From Acinetobacter sp. NIPH 298 (GTDB lineage Bacteria; Pseudomonadota; Gammaproteobacteria; Pseudomonadales; Moraxellaceae), in the NCBI RefSeq assembly GCF_000369505.1, contig NZ_KB850055.1:248001-312000 (forward strand): a stretch of DNA of 64,000 nt. The letters run 5' to 3'. Position 1 is the first letter of the stretch. Each line of letters starts with the position of its first letter. Under the pieces are notes generated by a model. It did not search any database. It saw only the letters and a list, made by a program, of their open reading frames with translations, and was not told the origin of the DNA. The translations under genes and the position numbers were made by a program. Positions 46,882-55,926 of the stretch are shown here, in pieces.

Positions 46882-47265
46882 TTATTCAGTTTGTTCTGCT
46901 TGTATTTCATCAAAACGTTGTTGAGCCAGTATGATTTCTTCAATATTTTGCTCAGCCCAATCTTTGAGTTGATACGCCATTTTTGCGATCTCTAAACCTA
47001 ATAAAGTTAACGAATAATCAACGCGAATGGGGGAGGTATTTTGTACTTTTCGTTGGATAAAACCATCTCGCTCAAGCATTTTTAGTTTTTGTGATAGTAC
47101 TTTTGGTGAGATGCCTTGAATGCTTTTTTTCAACAAATTAAAGTGCTGTGTTTCCTGCTCAAGTTTGTTCAATATCAATAAAACCCATTTATCAGCAATT
47201 TTTTCGAAGAATAATCGAGCAGGGCAATGTTGTTGATAAATATTGTATTTTAAGTTTTTTGTCAT
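46882..47265 (-). CDS. HxlR-family transcriptional regulator
   Basis: A MarR/DUF24-fold winged-helix regulator of 127 aa. The HxlR signature CPARLFFEKIADKWVLLILNKL follows a short N-terminus and places a cysteine at position 14. In the related B. subtilis YodB and HypR and in QorR, an N-terminal conserved cysteine senses quinones or hypochlorite. The recognition helix is in QGISPKVLSQKLKMLERDGFI. The ATG at 47265 has GAGG at a fair distance; the frame opens at 47280. It is divergent from a flavodoxin-like reductase gene with a clear palindrome between them, the usual local-target arrangement. Confidence 0.88.
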   Translation of the reverse strand: MTKNLKYNIYQQHCPARLFFEKIADKWVLLILNKLEQETQHFNLLKKSIQGISPKVLSQKLKMLERDGFIQRKVQNTSPIRVDYSLTLLGLEIAKMAYQLKDWAEQNIEEIILAQQRFDEIQAEQTE

Positions 47266-47299
47266 GCTGATTACCCTCAAATTTTCAATTAAATATCCC

Positions 47300-47348
47300 T
47301 AGTTACCAGTTGGTAACTAATTGACAGCTAGTTTCTAAAATATATCAT
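47300..47348 (+). promoter_or_regulatory. HxlR-type operator and promoter of the flavodoxin-like reductase gene
   Basis: TAGTTACCA/TGGTAACTA with a 2-bp centre (47300-47319) is an exact palindrome. It is followed at once by -35 TTGACA (47321-47326), a 16-bp spacer and -10 TATCAT (47343-47348). The regulator gene lies 35 bp to the left on the other strand, so this could be the site for both genes. Confidence 0.78.
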
Positions 47349-47381
47349 TAAATCGAACTTTTTAAAAATTTAGGATATCTC

Positions 47382-47939
47382 ATGACGAAAATTGCGGTTG
47401 TTTATTACTCAGGCTATGGTCATACCAAAGTTATTGCAGAAACGTTTGCTCACGCTATACAAGCTTCTTTGATTGAAATTGATCAAAATGGAGAGATTAC
47501 AGAACAAGATTGGCAAACACTAAATGACGCACAAGGCATAGTTTTCGGTGCGCCTACCTATATGGGTGCTGCACCATGGCAGTTTAAAAAGTTTGCTGAT
47601 GCATCTTCAAAAAATTGGTTTACACGAGGCTGGCAAGATAAGGTGTTTGCTGGCTTTACCAACAGTGCAAGCTTAAATGGTGATAAGCAAGTGACGTTAA
47701 TTCAACTACAAACCTTGGCTTCACAGCACGGTGGTATTTGGGTGAGCCTAGGCTTACTTCCTGCCAATACTAAGGCAGCAAAACGTGAAGATATCAATAA
47801 CTTGGGGGGATCGGTTGGCTTATTGGTCCAGTCGCCATCAGATGCGAGTGTTGACGAAATTCCTACAGGGGATTTAGAGACAGCAAAACACTATGCCCAA
47901 CGTGTAAAAACAATCGTAGATCGTCTTTCTAATGCGTAA
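47382..47939 (+). CDS. Flavodoxin-like NAD(P)H-dependent reductase (WrbA-like)
   Basis: An FMN-binding oxidoreductase of 185 aa. The phosphate-binding loop reads YYSGYGHTKVIAE near residue 7 and the second FMN loop GAPTYMGAAPWQFKKF near residue 52, as in WrbA/NQO-type quinone reductases. It is a plausible target of the divergent HxlR regulator, consistent with two-electron quinone detoxification. The ATG at 47382 follows AGGATATCTC. A strong terminator follows. Confidence 0.85.
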   Translation: MTKIAVVYYSGYGHTKVIAETFAHAIQASLIEIDQNGEITEQDWQTLNDAQGIVFGAPTYMGAAPWQFKKFADASSKNWFTRGWQDKVFAGFTNSASLNGDKQVTLIQLQTLASQHGGIWVSLGLLPANTKAAKREDINNLGGSVGLLVQSPSDASVDEIPTGDLETAKHYAQRVKTIVDRLSNA

Positions 47940-47976
47940 AAAGAAAGGTGCAGTTCTATGAACTGCACCTTTCTTT
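47940..47976. terminator. Terminator after the reductase gene
   Basis: A perfect 17-bp stem (AAAGAAAGGTGCAGTTC and its complement) with a TAT loop. T-rich sequence on both flanks suits the convergent permease gene too. Confidence 0.9.
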
Positions 47977-47997
47977 ATGAGTCAGATAGCGACTAAA

Positions 47998-49395
47998 TTA
48001 GTGTTTATCGTCAAACTCATTATATTGTGGTGCATTGTACTTAAAGCCCTTGGTTTTATAACCGAGGTATAGCACACCAAACATCGCCCACCATAAGCCA
48101 TATTTCAATGCTGTTTCTTCAATCTCGAGCCATAAGGCAAAGATACTGATAAAACCACATAATGGAACGACCACATAGTAGATGATGTCCTTTATATTCT
48201 TGGTTCGACCATCACGTAGTGCATAACGTGAGATTACCGACAAGTTTACAAAGGTAAAGGCTGTTAAAGCACCAAAACTGATTAATGAAATCACTGTATC
48301 GAGTTTCATAAAGCCTGCAGACAACGCCACGATACCTACGATCACGATGTTGTATGAAGGTGTAAAACTTTTTGGACTGATGTGACCAAAGATCTTTTTG
48401 TTAATGATGCCATCACGACCCATCACATACATCAAGCGAGAGACGCCTGCATGGGCAGAAATTCCTGAAGCCATGACCGTTACAATTGCAAAGGCCAATA
48501 CATACGATTGGAATAATGAACCACCCACCAACAGTAAAATCTCAGGTTGGGTTTCAGCAATATCTTTAAAGTAACTGCTTGGGTTACCAGGGAAATAAAG
48601 CTGAATGAAATACGTGCTGATAATGAAGATTACGCCTGCAAATAAAGCAGTTAAGAAAATTGCTTTAGGCAGAGTCTTCTCAGTATCTTTGGTTTCTTCA
48701 GCAAGTGAACTCAATGAGTCAAAGCCGGTAAATGAGAAGCAGAGCAGGGTTGCACCAGTGACTAACGCACCAACTGAGGTGAGCTCATTCCAGAATGGTT
48801 CTAAACTCCAGAGTTGGTATTGGGTTTCGGCAGTGATCGGACCATCCGCGTTTACACTCATCTGCAATTTGCTGTAAACCAAGTAGGTAAATGTACCGAT
48901 AACAATTAACTGTACCAATACGATCCAACTATTAAAGTTTGCAACGAAACGCACACCGCGTAAGTTAACGCCCGTCATAAAGGCCGTCAATAGAATCACC
49001 CAAACCCAATGATTTACACTTGGGAATAGTGCAGTAAGATAAATTCCTGCAAGGATGATATTGACCATTGGTGACAGTAGATAGTCTAACCAAGACGACC
49101 AGCCCACCATAAAACCGACATTCGGATGAATCGATTTTTGAGCATAGGTATAGGCTGAACCAGACGATGGATAGCGTCTAATCATATGTCCATAGCTAAT
49201 CGATGTCAGCAAAATGGCAACCAGTGCGAAGATATAAGAGGTTGGAACGTGGTGATTACTTGCTTCCGACACTAGACCGAAAGTATCAAATAACGTCATT
49301 GGTTGAATATATGCCAAACCAATAATGATGACGTGCCACAGACCTAATGTTTTTTGCAGTTTAGCTGCTGATTGAGTCCCAGAGATGTTTGTCAA
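47998..49395 (-). CDS. APC-family amino acid permease
   Basis: A 465-aa transporter with about 12 TM helices of the APC superfamily. The GLWHVIIIGLAYIQPMTLFDTFG helix 1 with its unwound segment, and TGATLLCFSFTGFDSLSSLAEE in helix 6, resemble the amino acid/polyamine permeases of the YjeH/PuuP type. The start is a TTG at 49395 (MTNISG): GAGGG lies 8 nt upstream and no ATG or GTG is in frame nearby. The substrate is unknown. It is monocistronic and about 260 bp separates it from the alcohol dehydrogenase terminator. Confidence 0.85.
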   Translation of the reverse strand: MTNISGTQSAAKLQKTLGLWHVIIIGLAYIQPMTLFDTFGLVSEASNHHVPTSYIFALVAILLTSISYGHMIRRYPSSGSAYTYAQKSIHPNVGFMVGWSSWLDYLLSPMVNIILAGIYLTALFPSVNHWVWVILLTAFMTGVNLRGVRFVANFNSWIVLVQLIVIGTFTYLVYSKLQMSVNADGPITAETQYQLWSLEPFWNELTSVGALVTGATLLCFSFTGFDSLSSLAEETKDTEKTLPKAIFLTALFAGVIFIISTYFIQLYFPGNPSSYFKDIAETQPEILLLVGGSLFQSYVLAFAIVTVMASGISAHAGVSRLMYVMGRDGIINKKIFGHISPKSFTPSYNIVIVGIVALSAGFMKLDTVISLISFGALTAFTFVNLSVISRYALRDGRTKNIKDIIYYVVVPLCGFISIFALWLEIEETALKYGLWWAMFGVLYLGYKTKGFKYNAPQYNEFDDKH

Positions 49396-49601
49396 CGGCG
49401 TTACCCTCGTTATCGTTGATCAAGGATCAGCTATGGTTTAAGGATCATTCGAGACGAAAATGATCCCCCCTACAGAAAAAAAAGCGAAGTGCGCCAATCT
49501 ATCCTAAATTGGCATAAATTGTCAGCCCTTTTATGCTTTTTTAGCAATTTTTTTGCCAATTGGGGAGAAAAGTAGATGAATTATGGGTTCACTTGAAATA
49601 C
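49396..49601. other. Intergenic region upstream of the permease
   Basis: About 200 bp, no gene; it carries the permease promoter on the minus strand, not assigned. Confidence 0.4.
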
Positions 49602-49683
49602 AAAAAACCCTGAGTACCATTCTTGCGGAGTCATGCTCCTTATGCTTTGGTTGCACGGCAAGGGTAGGGTATCAGGGTTTTGA
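49602..49683 (-). terminator. Long structured terminator after the iron-type alcohol dehydrogenase gene
   Basis: AAAACCCTGAGTACC (49604-49618) pairs with GGTATCAGGGTTTT (49668-49681) with one bulge, enclosing GGAG/CTCC and CTTGC/GCAAG pairings. On the minus strand T6 follows the stem. It is larger than an ordinary terminator, so a regulatory or small RNA is possible. Confidence 0.6.
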
Positions 49684-49711
49684 GTAATAATTATTTATTT
49701 AAATAATTGAA

Positions 49712-50896
49712 TTACCATGCTTTTTGTAAAATCTCACGAAGTTCTTTAAGGTTGGCTTCTTTTGGATTGTAAATGATAGAACCATCATTTAAAGCCTTTT
49801 CTGCCACTTCATCCAGTTGTGCTTCGGTAATTTTACCTGTTTCACGTAATGTACGTGGGAGTTTGGTCAGGCTATATAAACGATCGCGCATGGTCAAAAT
49901 TGTCGCAATTGCTTTATCTGCACGTTGGTTTGCTGGCGTTTGAGAATAGATGTCTGCACCCGCAAGTGGCAATAATAACTCACCAATTTTTTGACCATTC
50001 ACTTCTTTGTTGTATTCCAACACATACGGCAGGAATAAACTCATGCATAAACCATGAGGTAGGTGAGCAACTGCACCCAAAGCATGACCAAGTGAATGCA
50101 CTAAGCCAACCATTGAGTTAGAGAATGCAATCCCTGCCATAGTTGACGCTTGCGCTAGTTCTAAGCGACCTTGGGCATCACTTGGATTGTCTAAAACTTT
50201 AAATAAGTTTTCGCTAATCTTTTTGATACCTGCACTCGCATAAGCATCGCTTAATGGATTCGCAGCTAAACATGTATAGGCTTCAACACAGTGTGTAAGC
50301 GCATCCATACCTGTCATCGCTGTCAGATGAGGCGGTAGCGTCATGGTCATCCGTGGATCAAGAATCGCAGCATGTGGCATCAAGTAATATGATGCAAAAG
50401 CCAGTTTTACATTACGTTGCGTATCCGAAACTACAGCCACCATGGTTGCTTCTGAACCAGTACCTGATGTAGTCGGAATAACAAAGAATGGTTTTAATGG
50501 TTTTGGTAGGTTATGCGCACCTGAGTACTGGAGTAGGTCATCGCCGCCCTCAGATACTAAGATGTTAGTTGCTTTAGAGGTATCAATGACAGAACCACCG
50601 CCAATCGCGATAATCGCATCACAGTTTTGTTTGCGGTAAAGTTCAGCTGCTAAACGCACAACTTCTAAGCTTGAATCTGGTGGAACATCATCAAAGATTG
50701 CACCGATGACTGCATCCGTAGTGCTGAACGCAGCTTCAATTGGGCTAAGCAAACCGTTTGCACGTACGCCTTTGTCGGTAATGATGAGCGGACGTTTAGA
50801 GCCTAAAGTCGCGAGTTCAAACGGGATGTGCTCTAACGCAGCGTTACCAGCAATGACTTTTACAGGACAGAAAAATTCGTAATAAGGCTTAGCCAT
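49712..50896 (-). CDS. Iron-containing alcohol dehydrogenase
   Basis: A group III (Fe2+-dependent) alcohol dehydrogenase of 394 aa (YiaY/AdhB type). The NAD-binding region has GGGSVIDTSKA near residue 94, and the iron ligands are the D and H in MDALTHCVEAY plus H residues in VHSLGHALGA and HLPHGLCMS. The ATG at 50896 has GGAG at 8-nt spacing and matches the family start MAKPYYEFFCPV; the frame opens at 50953. It starts one base after the stop of the upstream SCP2-like gene, so the two are coupled. Confidence 0.92.
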   Translation of the reverse strand: MAKPYYEFFCPVKVIAGNAALEHIPFELATLGSKRPLIITDKGVRANGLLSPIEAAFSTTDAVIGAIFDDVPPDSSLEVVRLAAELYRKQNCDAIIAIGGGSVIDTSKATNILVSEGGDDLLQYSGAHNLPKPLKPFFVIPTTSGTGSEATMVAVVSDTQRNVKLAFASYYLMPHAAILDPRMTMTLPPHLTAMTGMDALTHCVEAYTCLAANPLSDAYASAGIKKISENLFKVLDNPSDAQGRLELAQASTMAGIAFSNSMVGLVHSLGHALGAVAHLPHGLCMSLFLPYVLEYNKEVNGQKIGELLLPLAGADIYSQTPANQRADKAIATILTMRDRLYSLTKLPRTLRETGKITEAQLDEVAEKALNDGSIIYNPKEANLKELREILQKAW

Positions 50897-50897
50897 G

Positions 50898-51431
50898 TTA
50901 AGCGCTCCGTTTGAAATATGATTTAGCGACTTTGAGATAAATGTTTTTTGCACCTGTGAATTTTTCTTTTAATGTCAATTCAGCTGGGTAGCGTTTTACT
51001 GCAAGTGAAGCGACCAATTTAGGCAAGATCAACGCTTCCATTTTATTTAAGCAACGTACTAGACGAATTGCACTGGATACATCGCCATCAGCAATCATGC
51101 GATCATTGGCAAAGGCTTGAGCTGTACTTTCCTGAAAAGAGAAAACCAAGAAAGCATGGGTCAAATGTTTAAAGGTAATGGTTAAATCAGGCTTGCCTTT
51201 GTAGTTAGATAAAAGCTCTAATGTTTTATCTTCTGTCACTCGTGCAACAAATGCAGGTCCATTTGGAAACACATTCATTGAAAGTATAAAATGAACAGGA
51301 AACTTTGACACTTCCTCGTGTACTTCATCATCCACTTGACTTGCCATGACTAAACCGCGACCCACGACATCCATCATGAGTTTGACGTAGGCAAGTTGCA
51401 AAGTGGGCTTCACTGCTTTGGTTGAAATCAC
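50898..51431 (-). CDS. SCP2-like small protein coupled to the alcohol dehydrogenase
   Basis: A 177-aa soluble protein. The middle region, SMNVFPNGPAFVARVTEDKTLELLSNYKGKPDLTITFKHLTHAFLVF, has the pattern of SCP2 sterol-carrier-like lipid-binding domains. No signal peptide is seen. Its stop codon almost touches the start of the iron-type alcohol dehydrogenase gene (TAA then C then ATG), indicating translational coupling, so a role in delivering or binding a hydrophobic alcohol or aldehyde is an inference. Likely a conserved Acinetobacter gene. Confidence 0.7.
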   Translation of the reverse strand: MISTKAVKPTLQLAYVKLMMDVVGRGLVMASQVDDEVHEEVSKFPVHFILSMNVFPNGPAFVARVTEDKTLELLSNYKGKPDLTITFKHLTHAFLVFSFQESTAQAFANDRMIADGDVSSAIRLVRCLNKMEALILPKLVASLAVKRYPAELTLKEKFTGAKNIYLKVAKSYFKRSA

Positions 51432-51512
51432 TTGCGTATCCCTTTTTAAAATTATGCAAAAGCAAATTTAGAGTATTTACTCTAATTTATTTTTTTGAAA
51501 TTGAAAAGTAGT

Positions 51513-52169
51513 TTATTCAGATTTGACTGAGAGGTCACGAAAGAAATCTGTATTCTGTAAATAACAAATAAAATCCTGACTGACTTGCTCAAAGCTTGGG
51601 TGATTCTTCAGCAAGTCTTGTAAGCGTACCATTTCTAAACCTGCGTATCCACAAGGATTAATGGTTTGAAAACCCGCAAGGTTACAATCAATATTGAGCG
51701 CTAAACCATGATAACTCCGACCACGGCGAATTTTAAAACCGAGCGAACCGATTTTACGGTCATCGACGTAAACGCCAGGAGCATCGGACTTGGCATAGGC
51801 TTTAATTTGGTATTGTTGAAGTATATCGATCATAGCTTGTTCAGTGAAACTAACTAAGCTACGCACATTCCATTTCAAGCGATTTAAATCAAAGAGGAAA
51901 TAAGCCACGAGTTGTCCTTGGCCATGCCATGTGATTTGTCCACCACGATCAGTCTGAACGATCGGGAGATCACTATGCATCAGGATGTGTTCGGCTTTGC
52001 CAGCTTGTCCCTGAGTCAGTACATCTTGGTGTTGTAATAACCAGACCTCATCAGGTGTATGTTCATCCCGAGTTTCGGTAAAGATTTTCATGGCTTCAAA
52101 GCGATCTGTGTAGTCTTGTAGATCATTGAAGCAACGAATGATTAAAGAGGGCTTATGATCAACGCTCAT
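51513..52169 (-). CDS. lipB: Octanoyltransferase LipB
   Basis: Transfers octanoyl groups from acyl carrier protein to lipoyl domains, the first step of lipoate synthesis. The RGGQITWHGQGQLVAYFLFDLNR motif and the catalytic segment KIGSLGFKIRRGRSYHGLALN, with the acyl-accepting Cys in TINPCGYAG, are intact in 218 aa. It lies downstream of ybeD in the same orientation, as in many proteobacteria. No lipA follows within the window. Confidence 0.95.
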   Translation of the reverse strand: MSVDHKPSLIIRCFNDLQDYTDRFEAMKIFTETRDEHTPDEVWLLQHQDVLTQGQAGKAEHILMHSDLPIVQTDRGGQITWHGQGQLVAYFLFDLNRLKWNVRSLVSFTEQAMIDILQQYQIKAYAKSDAPGVYVDDRKIGSLGFKIRRGRSYHGLALNIDCNLAGFQTINPCGYAGLEMVRLQDLLKNHPSFEQVSQDFICYLQNTDFFRDLSVKSE

Positions 52170-52326
52170 TACAACCTTATTTCCTTTGGTTTTTTCAACT
52201 TTATGTAATTATTTGAATGATATAAACAGAGAACCGTTAAAACGCTGTGTCATGATCTAAGTTTTTGCGTATCTTTTCCCGTTTAAAAGAAAAATCCAAA
52301 ACACTTTCGTATTTTGGATTTCTTCA

Positions 52327-52614
52327 TTAAAGCGCTGTCTTAATTAAAGGACAAGCGGCAAGATCTGCGTATAAGGCATGAACTTGTTCCAATTCTTCAA
52401 AACGCAATTGCGCTGTTAAAGAATGGTATTTGCCTGTACGTGAAGGCTGAACTTTTACTGTTTCGCCATCAAATTCAGGGAAGTGCTTCTGCAAAATATC
52501 AACAACAGCCACTCGAAGTTCATCCCCTGCATTACCAATCAATTTGATCGGATAGTCCATTGGGAAAACCCAAAGATGTTCTTGCAATTCACGAGAAGGA
52601 GTGCGGTCTAACAT
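52327..52614 (-). CDS. ybeD: YbeD (DUF493) family protein
   Basis: A small ferredoxin-fold protein of about 95 aa. The pattern FPMDYPIKLIGNAGDELRVAVVDILQKHFPEF fits the family. The ATG at 52614 has AGAGG at 6-nt spacing. It is upstream of lipB, separated by about 157 bp. The role is not known. Confidence 0.88.
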   Translation of the reverse strand: MLDRTPSRELQEHLWVFPMDYPIKLIGNAGDELRVAVVDILQKHFPEFDGETVKVQPSRTGKYHSLTAQLRFEELEQVHALYADLAACPLIKTAL

Positions 52615-52633
52615 GAGCAACCTCTTTAATTTG

Positions 52634-52661
52634 AAACGCCTGCATCAGCGCAGGCGTTTTT
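52634..52661 (-). terminator. Terminator between rpoD and ybeD
   Basis: The stem AAACGCCTGC/GCAGGCGTTT with a 6-nt loop. T5 follows on the plus strand and T3 on the minus strand. Confidence 0.7.
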
Positions 52662-52767
52662 GATCTAATAGATAAATGGGGATGAAGTGCTTAACTTCAA
52701 GTCCTGCACGATCACCTTGTAGCGTATGCTTCTCAAGCTTTGATCGTAGCGCAAAACTTCCCAAATA

Positions 52768-54645
52768 TTAGTCGTTTTCCAAGAATGAACGTAAGTGTTC
52801 TGAGCGAGAAGGGTGGCGAAGTTTACGCAAAGCTTTTGCTTCAATTTGACGAATACGCTCACGTGTTACATCAAACTGTTTGCCTACTTCTTCTAAAGTA
52901 TGATCGGTTGGCATATCGATACCAAAACGCATTTTCAATACTTTCGCTTCACGTTCAGTTAAGTTTTCAAGTACTTCGCGGGTTGCTTCTTTTAGACCTT
53001 CTGAAGTGGCTGCATCAATTGGAGAAGTGATGTTGCCATCTTCAATGAAGTCACCAAGATGCGAATCTTCATCATCACCGATCGGTGTTTCCATCGAAAT
53101 CGGTTCTTTTGCGATTTTTAGTACTTTACGAACTTTAACTTCGTCCATTTCCAAGCGTTCGCCCAATTCTTCAGGTGTAGGCTCACGCCCCATTTCCTGA
53201 AGTAGCTGACGAGAAACACGATTGATCTTGTTGATGGTTTCAATCATGTGTACTGGAATACGAATGGTACGTGCCTGATCCGCAATCGAACGCGTGATTG
53301 CTTGGCGAATCCACCAAGTTGCATAGGTCGAAAATTTATAACCGCGACGATATTCAAACTTATCTACGGCTTTCATCAAGCCGATGTTACCTTCTTGAAT
53401 AAGATCGAGGAATTGCAGACCACGGTTGGTATATTTTTTCGCAATCGAAATAACTAAACGTAAGTTTGCTTCAACCATTTCTTTCTTAGCGCGACGAGCT
53501 TTCGCTTCACCAACAGCCATACGTTTAGAAATATCTTTAATATCCTTAACGTTTAACTCAAGCTCTTTCTCGATATCGGCAATCTTTTGTTGGAAAGCCA
53601 ATACATCAGGACGAACTTTTTCTAAATGTCCTTTGATCTCAGCAGGTGCTTTCGCGATTTGCTCATCTAACCATGCTGGGTTGGATTCTTGCTCAGGGAA
53701 CGAAGTACGGAACTGGTGACGATCCATACGACCACGACGTACTGCATAGCGCATGATTTCACGTTCATTGGTACGGATTTGTTCATGTGTACCACGAATC
53801 ATTTCAGAAATGATGTCAAATAGACGCGGGGTAAATTTGAACATCATAAACACGGTTGCGAGTGACTCGAGCGCAACTTTTGCTTCTTCGCTATTGCGAC
53901 CATGCTCTGCGATAACCGTCTTTGTTTCGTTCCAAGCTCTTTCTAATTCAGTGAAACGCGCTTTAGCAATTTCTGGATCTGGACCTGAGTCAGCTTCAGA
54001 ATCATCATCGCTTTCAGATTCTTCTTCGTCATCATCGTCTAGTTTAACTTCTTTGGTTGTTTTTACAGAATCAGTTTCTTCTACAAGTTCTGCTTCTTCA
54101 ATGACTTCAGGGATTTCTTCGTCAGATTCTGGGTCTAAATAACCAGACAGAATATCGGCAAGACGACGTTCACCTGTTAAATAATCATTATATTCTTGTA
54201 ATACCACTTCGACTGCGTTTGGCCAGTATGCGATAGAATGTAAAACATCACGTATACCTTCTTCGATACGTTTTGCAATACTAATCTCGCCTTCACGAGT
54301 AAGGAGTTCAACTGTACCCATTTCACGCATATACATACGTACAGGGTCAGTCGTACGACCAGGTTCGCTTTCAACCGACGCTAATACAGCAGCAGCTTCT
54401 TCTTCAGCAACTTCATCTGTTGTTTCAGTAGATTCACCAAACATGGTGTCATCGGTTTCTGGTGCACGTTCATGCACAGGAATACCGACATCTTGAAGCA
54501 TTTGAATAATGTCTTCAATTTGCTCACTTTCTGTAATTGAGTCTGGGAGATGATCGTTAACCTCAGCGTAAGTTAAGTAACCTTGTTCTTTGCCTCGGCT
54601 AATCAGAGCCGCTACTTGTGAAGTAGGGGAATGCATATCGCTCAT
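52768..54645 (-). CDS. rpoD: RNA polymerase sigma-70 factor
   Basis: The primary sigma factor, 625 aa. Region 1.1 begins at residue 1, followed by an acidic stretch (EELVEETDS to [14 protein letters not shown], about residues 180-220) typical of proteobacterial sigma-70. Region 2 contains [27 protein letters not shown] and region 4.2 ends in [32 protein letters not shown]. It is divergent from a PA3496-family gene with about 345 bp between. The ATG at 54645 is taken; an in-frame ATG at 54636 is nearby. Confidence 0.98.
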   Translation of the reverse strand: MSDMHSPTSQVAALISRGKEQGYLTYAEVNDHLPDSITESEQIEDIIQMLQDVGIPVHERAPETDDTMFGESTETTDEVAEEEAAAVLASVESEPGRTTDPVRMYMREMGTVELLTREGEISIAKRIEEGIRDVLHSIAYWPNAVEVVLQEYNDYLTGERRLADILSGYLDPESDEEIPEVIEEAELVEETDSVKTTKEVKLDDDDEEESESDDDSEADSGPDPEIAKARFTELERAWNETKTVIAEHGRNSEEAKVALESLATVFMMFKFTPRLFDIISEMIRGTHEQIRTNEREIMRYAVRRGRMDRHQFRTSFPEQESNPAWLDEQIAKAPAEIKGHLEKVRPDVLAFQQKIADIEKELELNVKDIKDISKRMAVGEAKARRAKKEMVEANLRLVISIAKKYTNRGLQFLDLIQEGNIGLMKAVDKFEYRRGYKFSTYATWWIRQAITRSIADQARTIRIPVHMIETINKINRVSRQLLQEMGREPTPEELGERLEMDEVKVRKVLKIAKEPISMETPIGDDEDSHLGDFIEDGNITSPIDAATSEGLKEATREVLENLTEREAKVLKMRFGIDMPTDHTLEEVGKQFDVTRERIRQIEAKALRKLRHPSRSEHLRSFLEND

Positions 54646-54991
54646 CTTTGCTTACTCTTTGTTGAATCTGTGGCGGTGAAAAACCGTGCATGATAGCACA
54701 ATTCACTGGGAATGTTTTGGATTTGATCCGTTTGCTTTAAATAAAAAATATGTTTGATTTTAAGGTCGTGTGTTGAATATGGGGTTAAGCAATAATTTTT
54801 CAAGACTTAAATTCCTAAAAGCGTTTTTTATTGGTGATGTCCTTAGACTATAAATACACAAAAAAACCGCCGAAAAAAAGTACAAAACATCATTTTATAG
54901 CGAAAAAATCAAATAAAACTTGACACGGAAATCTAAGACAGATAAATAGCGGCTAGACCCATTTATATTTTTGCATTACGAGGTAGTGTTA
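54646..54991. other. Divergent region, rpoD / PA3496-like gene
   Basis: About 345 bp, AT-rich, no gene. One plus-strand promoter candidate lies at 54920-54948; the rpoD promoter(s) on the minus strand are not assigned. Confidence 0.5.
54920..54948 (+). promoter_or_regulatory. Sigma-70 promoter candidate for the PA3496-like gene
   Basis: -35 TTGACA (54920-54925), a 17-bp spacer and a weak -10 TAAATA (54943-54948), about 40 bp before the start. Confidence 0.5.
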
Positions 54992-55198
54992 GTGTCTTCT
55001 ACAGATTTTGAATTAGATGATGATAACTACGGTGAGGACGATGCTGGTTTTGATGAGTCGTCAAGTAAACTCACCGCTAAAGAATCATTAGAAAAGCGCC
55101 GTTTAATTGATGATCTACTGGCTCAGCGCCGTTTGGAACGAGAATTAAAAGATTTTGACTATGATTTCGACGACGATGATCTTGATGACGAAGACTAA
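54992..55198 (+). CDS. PA3496-family small acidic protein
   Basis: A 68-aa protein, very acidic at both ends (FELDDDNYGEDD and FDYDFDDDDLDDED), with the central basic-acidic motif LTAKESLEKRRLIDDLLAQRRLERELKDF. The family has been linked to cell-envelope integrity in Pseudomonas, but its mechanism is unknown. A GTG at 54992 with GAGG eight bases upstream is the best start; a TTG at 54971 would place it before the Shine-Dalgarno sequence. It lies 71 bp before a UPF0149 gene, likely in one transcript. Confidence 0.72.
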   Translation: MSSTDFELDDDNYGEDDAGFDESSSKLTAKESLEKRRLIDDLLAQRRLERELKDFDYDFDDDDLDDED

Positions 55199-55269
55199 GC
55201 AAAATTGCTGAGACTTTATGTCCTAAAATGTTATGCTGTTGTGGATGAATTTTTAGAATTGGATAGAGA

Positions 55270-55797
55270 ATGAGCACGTTAGATTTAGACTTATTGAGTA
55301 ATTATCTTGACGGTGATCAAAACGAATACGGTCTAGATTTTGCTGCGACTCATGGCTTTTTGTGTGCGATTGCGGTCGGCCCAAAATTTGATCGTTGGTT
55401 AGATGAGTTATTCGACAGCAATCAAAAGAAAGTTCCAACTGAAGTGATTGAGCAAATCAAACTTTGGTTGGAGGCGCTTCGCCAAAATTTAGCCAATGAA
55501 GATGGAATCGAATTTCCATTTGAAATCGAAGAAGCAGATGTGGAATCGAGCTTGGGTGATTGGAGCGTTGGTTTTGTTGATGCGATGTTCTTAAATGAAG
55601 ATGCTTGGTTTGCACCTGAGTTCGAAGAGCAGTTGATTGATCTAACTTTGCCGATCATGGTGTTTAGTGGGATTGATGAAGAAGATCCACAAATGGAATC
55701 TTTCCGTCGTAATGGTCAGTTGATGGACGAATTAGCTGAAGAAATTCCAGATAATTTGAATGAGCTTTATTTAATGTACCACACGCCAGCTAAATAA
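55270..55797 (+). CDS. UPF0149 (YgfB/YecA-like) family protein
   Basis: A 175-aa acidic, helical protein of the YgfB family (MSTLDLDLLSNYLDG, GLDFAATHGFLCAIAVGP). YgfB relatives in Pseudomonas influence beta-lactam resistance by repressing ampDh3, but the role here is not shown. It contains no SEC-C zinc motif, so it is YgfB-like rather than the YecA long form. A terminator follows. Confidence 0.85.
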   Translation: MSTLDLDLLSNYLDGDQNEYGLDFAATHGFLCAIAVGPKFDRWLDELFDSNQKKVPTEVIEQIKLWLEALRQNLANEDGIEFPFEIEEADVESSLGDWSVGFVDAMFLNEDAWFAPEFEEQLIDLTLPIMVFSGIDEEDPQMESFRRNGQLMDELAEEIPDNLNELYLMYHTPAK

Positions 55798-55843
55798 GTC
55801 TCAACGATCTAAGTTTAGTCGCTTACGATCTGTGTAAAAGATT

Positions 55844-55870
55844 AAAACGTCCCTAGAGGACGTTTTTTTT
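55844..55870 (+). terminator. Terminator after the UPF0149 gene
   Basis: The stem AAAACGTCC/GGACGTTTT with a 5-nt loop is followed by Ts. Confidence 0.93.
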
Positions 55871-55926
55871 CAACTATTGCAAGTTAAAGATAGGGTGATC
55901 ATTGAGTGGAGTTGCTCTATTCAGCA

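Noticed and set aside
49602-49683. tRNA-like cloverleaf
   Set aside because: The folded arms lack a CCA end, a T-loop TTCAA motif and a seven-pair acceptor; it looks like a terminator or small RNA instead.
54992-55198. Acidic low-complexity peptide considered as noise
   Set aside because: Kept as a gene instead: it has a GAGG-GTG start, a matching family pattern and a coherent neighbour.
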